In this document: piece by piece, positions 52,701-60,417 of the stretch
How the letters are laid out: every line of letters begins with the position of its first letter
Position numbering within the stretch: position 1 is the first letter of the stretch
Origin: Pirellulales bacterium
GTDB lineage: Bacteria; Planctomycetota; Planctomycetia; Pirellulales; Thermoguttaceae
DNA length: 64,000 nucleotides
NCBI GenBank assembly: GCA_016928165.1
Contig: JAFGLH010000262.1
Span: forward strand, 36,199-100,198
Direction of reading: 5' to 3'
Notes under the pieces: model-generated
What the model saw: the letters and a program-made list of their open reading frames with translations, nothing else
The model's database searches: none
What the model was told of the DNA's origin: nothing
Translations under genes and position numbers: made by a program

Positions 52701-54041
52701 ACCGACCTTCGCGGGTACGACGAGAAGTATTTCGCCGGGTATTATGAAGGACACAGGAACGCGTATTTCATACTCCCCGGCGGGCAACTCTACCGCTGGG
52801 GCGGCAGCATCGAGACGAGCGTCCACGTAACCACGCTTAGCAGCGACTACTACGACAACCCGTTCCTGCTCTGCGATGCCCAACAGCCGCAGCACACGCC
52901 CGCTGACCCCGACGACGCGCGGGCGAGCGTCTCCGACGGCGTGCTGACGATCGTTCGAGACGCGGATTACCTCGACGATTTAATGGTTCGGGTTACCGTG
53001 AGCGACGGGTTGGCCTCGGACAGCGCGACGTTTTCGGTGTCGGTGACTAACTCCGCCCCGCACTTGACGCCGATCGGCGACCGGACCATGTCCGCCGCCC
53101 AGACCACGTTGGTCGTCTCGATCGACGCCCGCGACGCCGACGGCGACCCGTTGAGCTACTCGGCCGAGGTGCTGGCCGTTGATCCGCTTGCCGAGGAAGC
53201 CTACCAGTTGGACCAGGAGTATCGGCTCTATCAGTGGCAGGGTAGTTTTTGGACCGATCTTCGGGGGCACGACGAAAAGTATTTCGCCGGATATTACGGG
53301 GCCTCCAGAAATCCGTACTTCATCCTCCCCAACGGCGATTTCTACCGCTGGGGCGGCAGCATCGAAGAGAGCGTATACGTCACCACACTCAGCGCCGCGT
53401 ATTACGACAATCCGTTCCTCGTGTGCGAGGCCCAGGAGCCGCGGCTCTCTTCGATCGACTCGGCCGCGGTCGAGGCGCGCATGACGGACAACGTGCTTAC
53501 GGTCACCCGCGACCCGGCCTACACGAACGACTTTTTCGTCCGCGTGACCGTCGGCGACGGGCGCCAAAGCAGCAGCGAGACGTTCCAGGTTTCGACGGCC
53601 GGGGCCGCGTGGCTGCAATCGTTCGCTTCTCCGCTCTCGCTAACGCCGTCGGTGGAAAACGCCGTCGAGTCGTCCGCCGAAGCATCGGACCATCTGGCCG
53701 TATTGCTGGCCCACGACGATGCCTTGCGCTCGGCCGATCTGCTCGCCTTGCGGGTCGAGCACTTGTCGGCCGCGCTCGACGCGGCCTTTAACGCCACGCT
53801 TTCTTCGCCGGATTATCGCTCGTTCGCTTTGGCGGAGGCGATGCGATCGGATCGTTTCGGGCAAACATCCTCCATCTTCGACAAGGCCGCCGGGAAGATG
53901 GGTGGCACTGGCGTCTCGCCGGTGTTATTGTCCCGCTCGGCCGACCTTGCGACGTCGCTCGGCGAATTGCGGCTGGTTGACTGCCGTCTGATCGACGAGG
54001 TCTTCGATTCGCTGGCCGAGCAACTCGATCTCGCCGATTGA
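49770..54041 (+). CDS. Large LEPR-type subtilisin-like serine protease with three repeat domains
   Basis: A 1423-residue exported protease. The N-terminus has the planctomycete motif RRSLHIEPLEARHLMDA (residues about 38-54), then a propeptide-like part. The subtilase domain has Asp221 in VIDTGVD, His276 in NGHGTHVSG and Ser442 in SGTSMATPHVAG, so the triad is complete. A pre-peptidase C-terminal domain follows (about 620-725). Three repeats of exactly 184 residues start at residues 726, 910 and 1094. The last part is helical (about 1280-1423) and contains a GGTGVSPV peptide from a DNA repeat. No PEP-CTERM is seen. The upstream serpin could be its inhibitor. Confidence 0.92.
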   Translation: MRGSVYNAPALGVCGRLAREVADLLNLEDRPSGGKPPARRRSLHIEPLEARHLMDAAGAASLISAVWFQDVSDQESAAHAGVADWTVESGSAAAQKSDAAQSDDYDWIVQFDSAAAAGAASVAETASFLVGGGMEFEVLRGLGLVGQVLVRSSGASLDAVQAWLSDNVYVASFEQDAISQVDFSTPSDPYYNQLWGMETIDAPQAWNLSTGSSSVVVAVIDTGVDYTHVDLAANVWTNPGEIAGNGIDDDGNGFVDDVHGYDFINEDGNPMDDNGHGTHVSGTIAAVANNGVGVAGVNWSGSVMALKFLNSDGSGYLSDAVRAINYATMMRTQYDVNVRVTNNSWGGGGYSTSMYNAIQASNNADILFVAAAGNSSSDNDLSPQYPANYSCSNVISVAAISQNGQLASFSSYGATTVDLAAPGVSILSTIPGNRYSYYSGTSMATPHVAGVAALAFSLNPNASAAQVRNAILAGAETSSALAGKTATGGILNAYNTMQIIGGQVHGPIISTLAASPSSVMAGETVTLTAEGISDDSGTVVRVNFYRDANNNSRYDATDPLVGSTASIVGGTASVSIDTSALAAGTHRYLAQAIDNHAESSSWATASLNVLPPDDHGDSAATATAILASGSTAGTLGAAGDADWFKFQAVAGKTYVFSTRLGSLIDSTLRLYDRDGATLLRYNDDYGGSLASQITWTASRSGTYYIAVGSYANRYAGTYVLSAATNNAAPQLAPIDDRTISHRQTTLEVELDAADADGDPLSYSVSAVSLDPLAQEAYEIDQAYGLYQWQGSFWTDLRGYDEKYFAGYYEGHRNAYFILPGGQLYRWDGSIAESTYVATLGSDYYNDPFLLCNAQQPEYAPVDAGDVQLSISDGVLTIVRDADFLDDLIVQVTVSDGTETDSETFAVSVTNSAPQLAPIDDQAMSYSQTTLSVDLGASDADGDTLGYSVELFAVDSLAEEAYQLDQEYRLYQWQGSFWTDLRGYDEKYFAGYYEGHRNAYFILPGGQLYRWGGSIETSVHVTTLSSDYYDNPFLLCDAQQPQHTPADPDDARASVSDGVLTIVRDADYLDDLMVRVTVSDGLASDSATFSVSVTNSAPHLTPIGDRTMSAAQTTLVVSIDARDADGDPLSYSAEVLAVDPLAEEAYQLDQEYRLYQWQGSFWTDLRGHDEKYFAGYYGASRNPYFILPNGDFYRWGGSIEESVYVTTLSAAYYDNPFLVCEAQEPRLSSIDSAAVEARMTDNVLTVTRDPAYTNDFFVRVTVGDGRQSSSETFQVSTAGAAWLQSFASPLSLTPSVENAVESSAEASDHLAVLLAHDDALRSADLLALRVEHLSAALDAAFNATLSSPDYRSFALAEAMRSDRFGQTSSIFDKAAGKMGGTGVSPVLLSRSADLATSLGELRLVDCRLIDEVFDSLAEQLDLAD
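51945..53600 (+). repeat. Three 552-base coding repeats in the subtilase
   Basis: Units start at 51945, 52497 and 53049, each exactly 552 bases (184 codons). Each is a cadherin-like sandwich (DADGDPLSYS) interrupted by a conserved module: LYQWQGSFWTDLRG, DEKYFAGYY, YFILP, YRW. A 77-base tract (52164-52240) is identical to 52716-52792, including third codon positions. Confidence 0.9.
53901..53924. repeat. Half copy of the palindromic repeat in the subtilase C-terminus
   Basis: GGTGGCACTGGCGTCTCGCC and the following bases match the left arm of the repeat at 33359-33419. It encodes GGTGVSPV in frame. Confidence 0.65.
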
Positions 54042-54071
54042 GCGGACTCTGCGACAGGACGCTGCGACACT

Positions 54072-54539
54072 CTATAAGTATCTGTCCAAAATCCTTCGGC
54101 TGGCGGCGTCCAGCCGCCGGGCGTCGGGGATTAGGTAGTGGATGCCGTGCGTGTCGACCAGCATGACGCGGCTCGGACCCAGCCGCCGCACGTCATCGTC
54201 GCTATCTTCCATGAAAAACGTCGTCGGCCCGCGGTCCGTCACCACCTTCCACTCCGACGGATCGCTGGCGACCGAGACCTGTTCGATGCGCAATACGACA
54301 GGGATAAATTCGCGACGAGTCAATTCTTCTTCCAAGACCGCGCGGACCTCGGCCGGCAACTCGGCCAGGTCCTCGATGCGGACCAGCTCGTGCCCCTCGG
54401 CGTCGCAGATAGAAATCAACCCCGCCGGGGCGGTAATGGGAAACGCCCGGACCGGCTCGACGCCGGTCACTTGCCGGCCGTCCTTCCAGACCAACACCAA
54501 TTGCTGCCAGGGATCGCGATGGAGCGAGAAATCCGACAT
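54072..54539 (-). CDS. DUF1854 protein (cyanophycin-associated)
   Basis: A 155-residue soluble protein beginning MSDFSLHRDPWQQLVLVWKD, with VEPVRAFPITAPAGLISICDAEGHE near residue 30 and DRGPTTFFMEDSDDDVRRL near residue 120. This matches the DUF1854 family. As I recall, members with this layout are annotated as cyanophycin-metabolism associated because they sit with an ABC transporter and cyanophycin synthetase. Both are here: the transporter stops one base before this ATG and the synthetase is at 57462. No enzymatic residues stand out, so it may be an adaptor or regulator. Confidence 0.82.
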   Translation of the reverse strand: MSDFSLHRDPWQQLVLVWKDGRQVTGVEPVRAFPITAPAGLISICDAEGHELVRIEDLAELPAEVRAVLEEELTRREFIPVVLRIEQVSVASDPSEWKVVTDRGPTTFFMEDSDDDVRRLGPSRVMLVDTHGIHYLIPDARRLDAASRRILDRYL

Positions 54540-54540
54540 G

Positions 54541-56868
54541 TCAATCGTCCAATTTTTCCAATCTCTGCGCGTATGCGGCCGAGCCGCTCTCGTCCAACAC
54601 GTCATCCTGGTTCATCTCGGATTGCGCCTGATGCAAGCGGGCATAGACGCCGCCGCGGCGGAACAGTTCGTCGTGCGGGCCGACCTCGACGATCCGGCCC
54701 CGTTCGACGACCACCAGCCGGTCCGCCCGGCGGAGCGTGCTCAGGCGGTGGGCAATGGCGATCGTGGTCCGCCCGCGGATCAGGTTTTCCAAAGCCAACT
54801 GGATTTCTCGCTCCGTCTCCGTATCGACCGAGGAGGTGGCCTCGTCGAGGATCAGGATGCGGGGGTCGATCAATAGCGCCCGGGCGATGCTAATCCGCTG
54901 CCGCTCGCCGCCGGAGAGAAATTGTCCCCGTTCGCCGACCATTGAATCGTAGGCGTCGGGTAGGCGGAGGATGAACTGGTGCGCGCGTGCGGCGTGGGCG
55001 GCGCGGACAATCTCCTCGCGCGTGGCGTCCGGGCGCCCGTAGGCGATGTTATCGGCGATCGTGCCGTAAAACAGGAACGGGTCTTGGAGCACGATGCCGA
55101 TGTTTCGCCGGTATTCTCCCAGCGGATAGGAGCGGATGTCCGCGCCGTCGGCCAGGATTGCTCCCTCGGCGACGTCGTAGAAACGACAGGCGAGGTTGAC
55201 CAACGTTGTCTTTCCCGCTCCGCTGGGGCCGACCAGACCGATCATCTCGCCTGGGTTAATATGTAAGTCGATCCCGCTAAGCACGGGCCGGTTGCCGTAG
55301 TGGAAGCCGACGCCGCGGAACTCGACCTGGCCCCGCAGTCGTCCGGGGTGGACCGGGTGGAGCGGCTCGGCCACGCTGGGCACTCGGTCGAGGATGGCGA
55401 AGATCCGCTGCGCGCTGGCCCCGGCCCGGTGCGTGGCGGTCACGATCCGGCTCATCGAGTCCATCCGCCCGTAGAACCGCGTGATGTATTGGATGAAGCC
55501 CGTCAACAGGCCGACCGTCAATCCTTGGCCCCGGATTATCTGCCAAGAGCCGAACCCCCAAACGACTAGCAAGCCGAGCGAGGTGAGAAAGCTGACCACG
55601 GTGTGAAAGAGCGTCCAGACGTTGTTCACTCGGTCGTTGGCCCGCAGCATGCGCTCATTCGCCGTCTGAAAGCGATCGATTTCGCGCTGCTCCTGGGCAA
55701 AAGCCTTCACCACCCTGATGCCGGGAATCGTATCGGCTAATACGCTGGTCATTTCACCCCAGGTCCTCGTGCTCAAGGCAAAGCCGCGACGCAAGCGGCT
55801 GCGCACCAGATACACGAGATAGGCGATGATCGGCAAGGGGGCCAGCGTGGCGACGGTCAATCGCGGATCGAGATAGATCATAAAGCCCGCGGTCAGAGAG
55901 AGCGTGAGAAAATCGTTGGCGAAATCGAGCAGGTAAATGGTCAAATAATAACAGATGCGGTCGGTGTCGGTGCTGACCCGCGCGATCAGGTCTCCGGTCC
56001 GCTTGCCGCCAAAAAACTCGATCGACAGGCGCTGCATGTGGCTGTAGGTGTTGTTGCGCAGATCGACGGCGATCCGTTCGCCGACCCGGGCAAGCACGAA
56101 CGTCCGCCCCCACGACAAGAGCCACGCCAAGACGGCGACCCCGGCGTATCCGGTCAAATACCACGAGGCTTGTTGGATGAAGCGCCACGCTTCGCCGTCG
56201 GAGATGTTCTCAATGTTTTGGGCGGGCGTTAAAACGTCGTCGATCAAGGGGATGGTCAGGTATATCGGCACCAGCCCGGCAAGACTGCCGGCGATCATCA
56301 ACGCCAGACCGAGCAGAATCGACCACTTCCGCGTCTTGGCAAATCCGATCAAACGGAACAGCGAGCGGACCGGCGGCTTGCTCTTGGCCGATTCGCAGTC
56401 GGGGCAAGTCCCCTGGTCGGCGGCCAGAATGGCCCCGCAACTGGGGCAAATCCTGGTCGGCGGCTCGACGTAATCCCCTTCGCCCGTCATCCGACCCAGC
56501 CGCAGGCCCTCGAACCGTTCGGCGAGCCGGTGCGCCGCCGCCGCGCGGCCGATGGTGAACCGCCAATAGGCTATAAGCGAGTCGGAGCCTAGCAATTCCA
56601 GTCGCCCCGTCGCCCCCAGGTCTTTCGCGCGAAGCCCGCTGGCATCCTCCAAATGCCATGAAATGACTTGCGGCTGTCTACCTTCGGCTGTCTCGACGGC
56701 CAACAAACGACCGGCGGTCAATACGACCAGCCCCGGAGAAAAACGGAGCCGTGCGTCCAGGTCTAGTTCGAGCCAAACAAGGGGGGATTCGCCCGGCGCA
56801 AGCGCGGACTCGACTACCCCTCGCAACTCGGACGGCATCCGTTCCCAGGAGTCGTTCAGCGTGTTCAA
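54541..56868 (-). CDS. ABC exporter with zinc ribbon (cyanophycin-associated)
   Basis: A 775-residue half-transporter. A TTG start at 56868 is chosen for the strong GGGGGGAG site just before it. Residues 1-135 are an unassigned soluble domain. A zinc ribbon follows with Cys141, 144, 155 and 158 (CPSCG and CPDC). Six membrane helices (about 175-490) precede the ATPase: Walker A GPSGAGKTTLV, signature LSGGERQRISIARA, Walker B ILILDEATSSVD and switch IAIAHRLSTL. The architecture is the type-I exporter class, normally working as a dimer. With the DUF1854 gene and cyanophycin synthetase it forms a conserved grouping. What it exports is unknown. Confidence 0.88.
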   Translation of the reverse strand: MNTLNDSWERMPSELRGVVESALAPGESPLVWLELDLDARLRFSPGLVVLTAGRLLAVETAEGRQPQVISWHLEDASGLRAKDLGATGRLELLGSDSLIAYWRFTIGRAAAAHRLAERFEGLRLGRMTGEGDYVEPPTRICPSCGAILAADQGTCPDCESAKSKPPVRSLFRLIGFAKTRKWSILLGLALMIAGSLAGLVPIYLTIPLIDDVLTPAQNIENISDGEAWRFIQQASWYLTGYAGVAVLAWLLSWGRTFVLARVGERIAVDLRNNTYSHMQRLSIEFFGGKRTGDLIARVSTDTDRICYYLTIYLLDFANDFLTLSLTAGFMIYLDPRLTVATLAPLPIIAYLVYLVRSRLRRGFALSTRTWGEMTSVLADTIPGIRVVKAFAQEQREIDRFQTANERMLRANDRVNNVWTLFHTVVSFLTSLGLLVVWGFGSWQIIRGQGLTVGLLTGFIQYITRFYGRMDSMSRIVTATHRAGASAQRIFAILDRVPSVAEPLHPVHPGRLRGQVEFRGVGFHYGNRPVLSGIDLHINPGEMIGLVGPSGAGKTTLVNLACRFYDVAEGAILADGADIRSYPLGEYRRNIGIVLQDPFLFYGTIADNIAYGRPDATREEIVRAAHAARAHQFILRLPDAYDSMVGERGQFLSGGERQRISIARALLIDPRILILDEATSSVDTETEREIQLALENLIRGRTTIAIAHRLSTLRRADRLVVVERGRIVEVGPHDELFRRGGVYARLHQAQSEMNQDDVLDESGSAAYAQRLEKLDD

Positions 56869-57461
56869 TTCTCCCCCCGCATATACGGAACACCATAATG
56901 GGCAGTGGCGGACTTATCGCAAATAACGTCCCGGGCGCCGTAAAACACCCTTTTCCATGTGTCCCCAGGCATCCGGCTAGGACATCATAGACTATCTTTT
57001 ATATAATAAGTAGGTCAGACCGTTCCCAACAATCTAGCAGGGGGTGTCGGGATATACCCGACCTACGACGCGTGGTTCGGCAACCGCCAAATCAACGCCA
57101 CCCCCCCAATTTTTCTCCCGTGAGATTATTGCATATTTGCCGGTGGCCGGATTATACTTATTACTTCCCGGTCTGGTTCAGCCGCCGGGACAACTAGTCT
57201 TTCACGGAACAGTTTGGTCGATGCGGACGTTGTACTTTCCGGCATGGTGGTTCGGGACTGTCGGTCTATACCTTTGCTGAAGAAAGTCCGATTGATGCTT
57301 GTATGGTGAATTACTGTACTTCACCCAATTTTCGGCAATTACTCACTTTCCCTAATAAAAACCCAACCATTGTACCGTCGCCTGCGTAGATTGTGTTAAT
57401 AGGGATCAACCTCCTCGCCCCCCGGAACAACTCTGAACAGCCATTATGTGAGATTCAAAAC
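56869..57461. other. 593-base divergent intergenic region of the cyanophycin locus
   Basis: No gene is recognised. It contains a TATAAT at 57002-57007 without a good minus-35 box. An imperfect inverted repeat lies at 57010-57066 (GTAGGTC ... GACCTAC). The region probably holds promoters for both the ABC exporter (minus) and cphA (plus), with a long leader for cphA. Confidence 0.45.
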
Positions 57462-60170
57462 ATGGAATTCCGCAAGTTACTAGCGCTTCGTGGACCGAAC
57501 ATTTGGGCGAACTTTCCGGTGCTGGAGGTTTGGGTCGATCTGGGCGAGTTGAAGGACAAGGCCTCGAACGAAATACCCGGCTTCAACGACCGCTTGATGA
57601 GTTGGCTGCCCAGCATGATCGAGCACCGTTGCAGCATCGGCGAACGGGGGGGATTTTTCCAACGGCTCCGCAACGGAACCTATCCCGCACATATCCTGGA
57701 ACACATCACCCTCGAACTCCAGTCCCTGGCCGGCACGGACGTCGGCTTCGGCAAGGCCCGAGAGACGTCCGAGGAAGGCGTTTTCAGGGTCATTGTCGAA
57801 TACGTCGAGGAGACGGTCGGGCGGGAATGTCTGGCCGCCGCGCGCGAGCTTTTTCTGGCGGCGGTTTACGACCGGCCGTTCGACGTGGCCGGCTGCGTCG
57901 CCCGGCTCCGCGATCTGACCCAAGAGGTATCCTTGGGTCCGAGCACCCGGGCGATTGTCGAAGCGGCCCGGGCGCGCGGCATCCCCGCCCGGCGAATGAA
58001 CGCCAACAGCTTGGTCGTCCTCGGCCACGGCCGCAAACAGCGCCGCATTCAGGCCGCCGAGACGGACCGGACCGGCGCGATAGCCGAATCGATCGCCCAG
58101 GACAAGGAGCTTACTCGCGAGTTTCTCCTCGCGGCGGGAGTTCCCGTCCCCAACGGCCGTGCGGTCGCCGACGCGGAAGACGCCTGGCGGGCGGCCCGCG
58201 AACTCGGCGCGCCGGTGGTCGTAAAGCCGCGCGACGGCAACCAGGGGCGCGGCGTGGCCACAAACCTGACCACGCGCGAGCAGGTCATATCGGCATACGA
58301 AGCCGCATCCCAGGAAAGCGGTTCCGTGTTGGTCGAAAAGTATGCCCCAGGCCACGACTATCGACTGCTGGTCGTGGGAGATCGTGTCGCGGCCGCCGCC
58401 CGCCGCGAGCCGGCGCAGGTCCTCGGCGACGGCGAACATACCATCAACCAGTTGATCGAACGGGCAAACGCCGACCCGCGTCGCGGCGATCACCACGCCA
58501 CCGTGCTCAGCAAGCTCAAGCTGGACGCGGTGTCGCTGGCGGTGCTGGCCGAGCAGGGATTTACCCCCGAGTCCGTCCCCTCGGCCGGGACGACGGTGCT
58601 GATCCGGCGAAACGGCAACCTGAGCACCGGCGGAACGGCCATCGACGTAACCGAGCGGGTTCATCCGGCCGTGGCGGCCAAGGCGCTAGACGCCGCCCGA
58701 ACGGTGGGATTGGACATCGCTGGCATTGACATGCTGGCGCACGACATATCGCGCCCCTTGGAGGAACAGGGGGGCGCGGTCGTCGAGGTCAACGCCGCGC
58801 CTGGGCTGCGGATGCACTTGGAGCCATCCGCCGGCATCGCCCGACCGGTCGGAGAGGCGATCGTCGATCTGCTCTTTCCGCCGGGCGAGGACGGACGCGC
58901 GCCAATCGTCGCCGTCACCGGGGTAAACGGTAAAACGACCACCACCCGCTTCATCGCCCACATCATTCGCGGCGAAGGGAAATGCGTGGGCATGACCTGC
59001 ACCGATGGGATATTCGTCGACGACCAGCGGCTCGATTACGCGGATTGCAGCGGGCCGCAAAGCGCGCGGAGCGTGCTGCTGAATCCGAACGTCGAGGCGG
59101 CCGTCTTCGAGACCGCCCGGGGCGGAATACTCCGCGAGGGGCTGGCCTTCGATTATTGCGACGTGGCGGTGGTGACCAACATCGGCGAAGGAGACCATCT
59201 CGGACTGTGCGACGTAAACACGCCGGAGGAGTTGGCCAAGGTCAAGCGGTGCATCGTCGAGGCGGTCGCGCCCGACGGATACGCCGTGCTGAACGCCGCC
59301 GATCCGCTCGTTGCGGCGATGGCGGCGCACTGTCCCGGCGGGACCGTGTTTTTCGCCCTCGATCCGCGCTCTTCGGTGATCGAGCGGCATCGGGCCCTCG
59401 GCGGAAAGGCCGCCTTCGTTCGCGACCGGCATATCATCGTCGCCGAAGGCGAACGGGAAGAAACGGTCGTCTCGCTCGACCGGCTCCCGCTCAGCCGCGG
59501 CGGACAGGTCTCCTTCCAGGTGGAAAACTCGCTGGCCGCCATCGCCGCCGCTTGGTCGCTGGGCGTTCCGATGGAGGTGATCAGCGCGCGAACGACCTCC
59601 TTCGCCGCCGACATCGACAGGGTGCCCGCCCGCTTCAACGTCCTCGAAATCGACGGCGCGACCGTGGTGGTGGACTACGGCCACAACGCCCATTCGCTCT
59701 CGGCGGTGATCGAGGCGATCGGCCGCTTTCCGCATCTTCGCCGGGCGTGCGTCTACTCGACCGCCGGCGATCGCCGCGACTGCGACATCGTCCGCCAGGG
59801 CGAACTGCTCGGCGCCGCCTTCGACAGGGTAGTCCTCTACGAAGACCACTATCTGCGCGGCCGCGCCTCGGGCGAAATCATCGGACTGTTGCGGCGAGGA
59901 TTGAACTCCGCCGCTCGCGCCAAGGAAGTCGTCGAGGTGCTTGGCGCCACCAGGGCGGCCGAGATCGCGCTCGACTCGACCGCGCCCGGCGAACTGCTGC
60001 TGTTGCAGGCCGACACGGTCGACGAGACGATCCGCTGGTTGCGGGATTATCTCGCCACGCGCGCCGAGAAGAAAGCTAACGGCGCGGTATTGCGCGAGGC
60101 GGGCGAACCGCTCGCTTCGGCCGATATTGAATCCCCCGTCTTGGCCGAGGTCAACGCGGCGAAAATTTGA
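57462..60170 (+). CDS. cphA: Cyanophycin synthetase
   Basis: A 902-residue enzyme that builds multi-L-arginyl-poly-L-aspartate from Asp, Arg and ATP. The N-terminal domain (1-160) carries EHRCSIGERGGFFQRLRNGT and the metal-site-like HILEH (77-81), which in studied enzymes cuts chains to make primers. An ATP-grasp domain (about 210-470) adds Asp. The Mur-ligase-like domain (about 480-870) adds Arg; its P-loop GVNGKT is at 487-492. All three parts look intact, so it is CphA1-like and not the truncated CphA2. The ATG at 57462 is preferred to an upstream GTG. No cyanophycinase gene is in the window. Confidence 0.96.
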   Translation: MEFRKLLALRGPNIWANFPVLEVWVDLGELKDKASNEIPGFNDRLMSWLPSMIEHRCSIGERGGFFQRLRNGTYPAHILEHITLELQSLAGTDVGFGKARETSEEGVFRVIVEYVEETVGRECLAAARELFLAAVYDRPFDVAGCVARLRDLTQEVSLGPSTRAIVEAARARGIPARRMNANSLVVLGHGRKQRRIQAAETDRTGAIAESIAQDKELTREFLLAAGVPVPNGRAVADAEDAWRAARELGAPVVVKPRDGNQGRGVATNLTTREQVISAYEAASQESGSVLVEKYAPGHDYRLLVVGDRVAAAARREPAQVLGDGEHTINQLIERANADPRRGDHHATVLSKLKLDAVSLAVLAEQGFTPESVPSAGTTVLIRRNGNLSTGGTAIDVTERVHPAVAAKALDAARTVGLDIAGIDMLAHDISRPLEEQGGAVVEVNAAPGLRMHLEPSAGIARPVGEAIVDLLFPPGEDGRAPIVAVTGVNGKTTTTRFIAHIIRGEGKCVGMTCTDGIFVDDQRLDYADCSGPQSARSVLLNPNVEAAVFETARGGILREGLAFDYCDVAVVTNIGEGDHLGLCDVNTPEELAKVKRCIVEAVAPDGYAVLNAADPLVAAMAAHCPGGTVFFALDPRSSVIERHRALGGKAAFVRDRHIIVAEGEREETVVSLDRLPLSRGGQVSFQVENSLAAIAAAWSLGVPMEVISARTTSFAADIDRVPARFNVLEIDGATVVVDYGHNAHSLSAVIEAIGRFPHLRRACVYSTAGDRRDCDIVRQGELLGAAFDRVVLYEDHYLRGRASGEIIGLLRRGLNSAARAKEVVEVLGATRAAEIALDSTAPGELLLLQADTVDETIRWLRDYLATRAEKKANGAVLREAGEPLASADIESPVLAEVNAAKI

Positions 60171-60417
60171 ACCGTGGCGCGACCGCCCTCGGCCAAGCCG
60201 CTTTTCGATTCACCCGGCCGGCGACCGCTCCGCCTTTGATCCCCTCGCGCACCCAACCAGAGAGTTACTTGACTCCGCGCATAAAATAGGCGAACATATA
60301 TTCTCGATACACGCTTCTCGAATAGGCCTTTTTCCTTCGACCGTCGGGAGATCGCGCGGCTATCGTAGATTTTCATAGCCGTAATGTCTTCGGAGAAGCT
60401 CCTCTGGGAACGCACCG
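60171..60417. other. Gene-free stretch between cphA and the M16 peptidase
   Basis: A 247-base gap with no gene or clear terminator. At 60291-60306 there is a CGAACATATATTCTCG stretch that resembles a Gram-positive LexA box, but only loosely. Confidence 0.35.

Noticed and set aside
57010..57066. Riboswitch in the cphA leader
   Set aside because: Only a simple imperfect inverted repeat is visible. No known aptamer core could be recognised by eye; a covariance-model search would be needed.
60291..60306. LexA/SOS-like box CGAACATATATTCTCG
   Set aside because: It is not a true palindrome and no SOS gene follows. Chance similarity is more likely.
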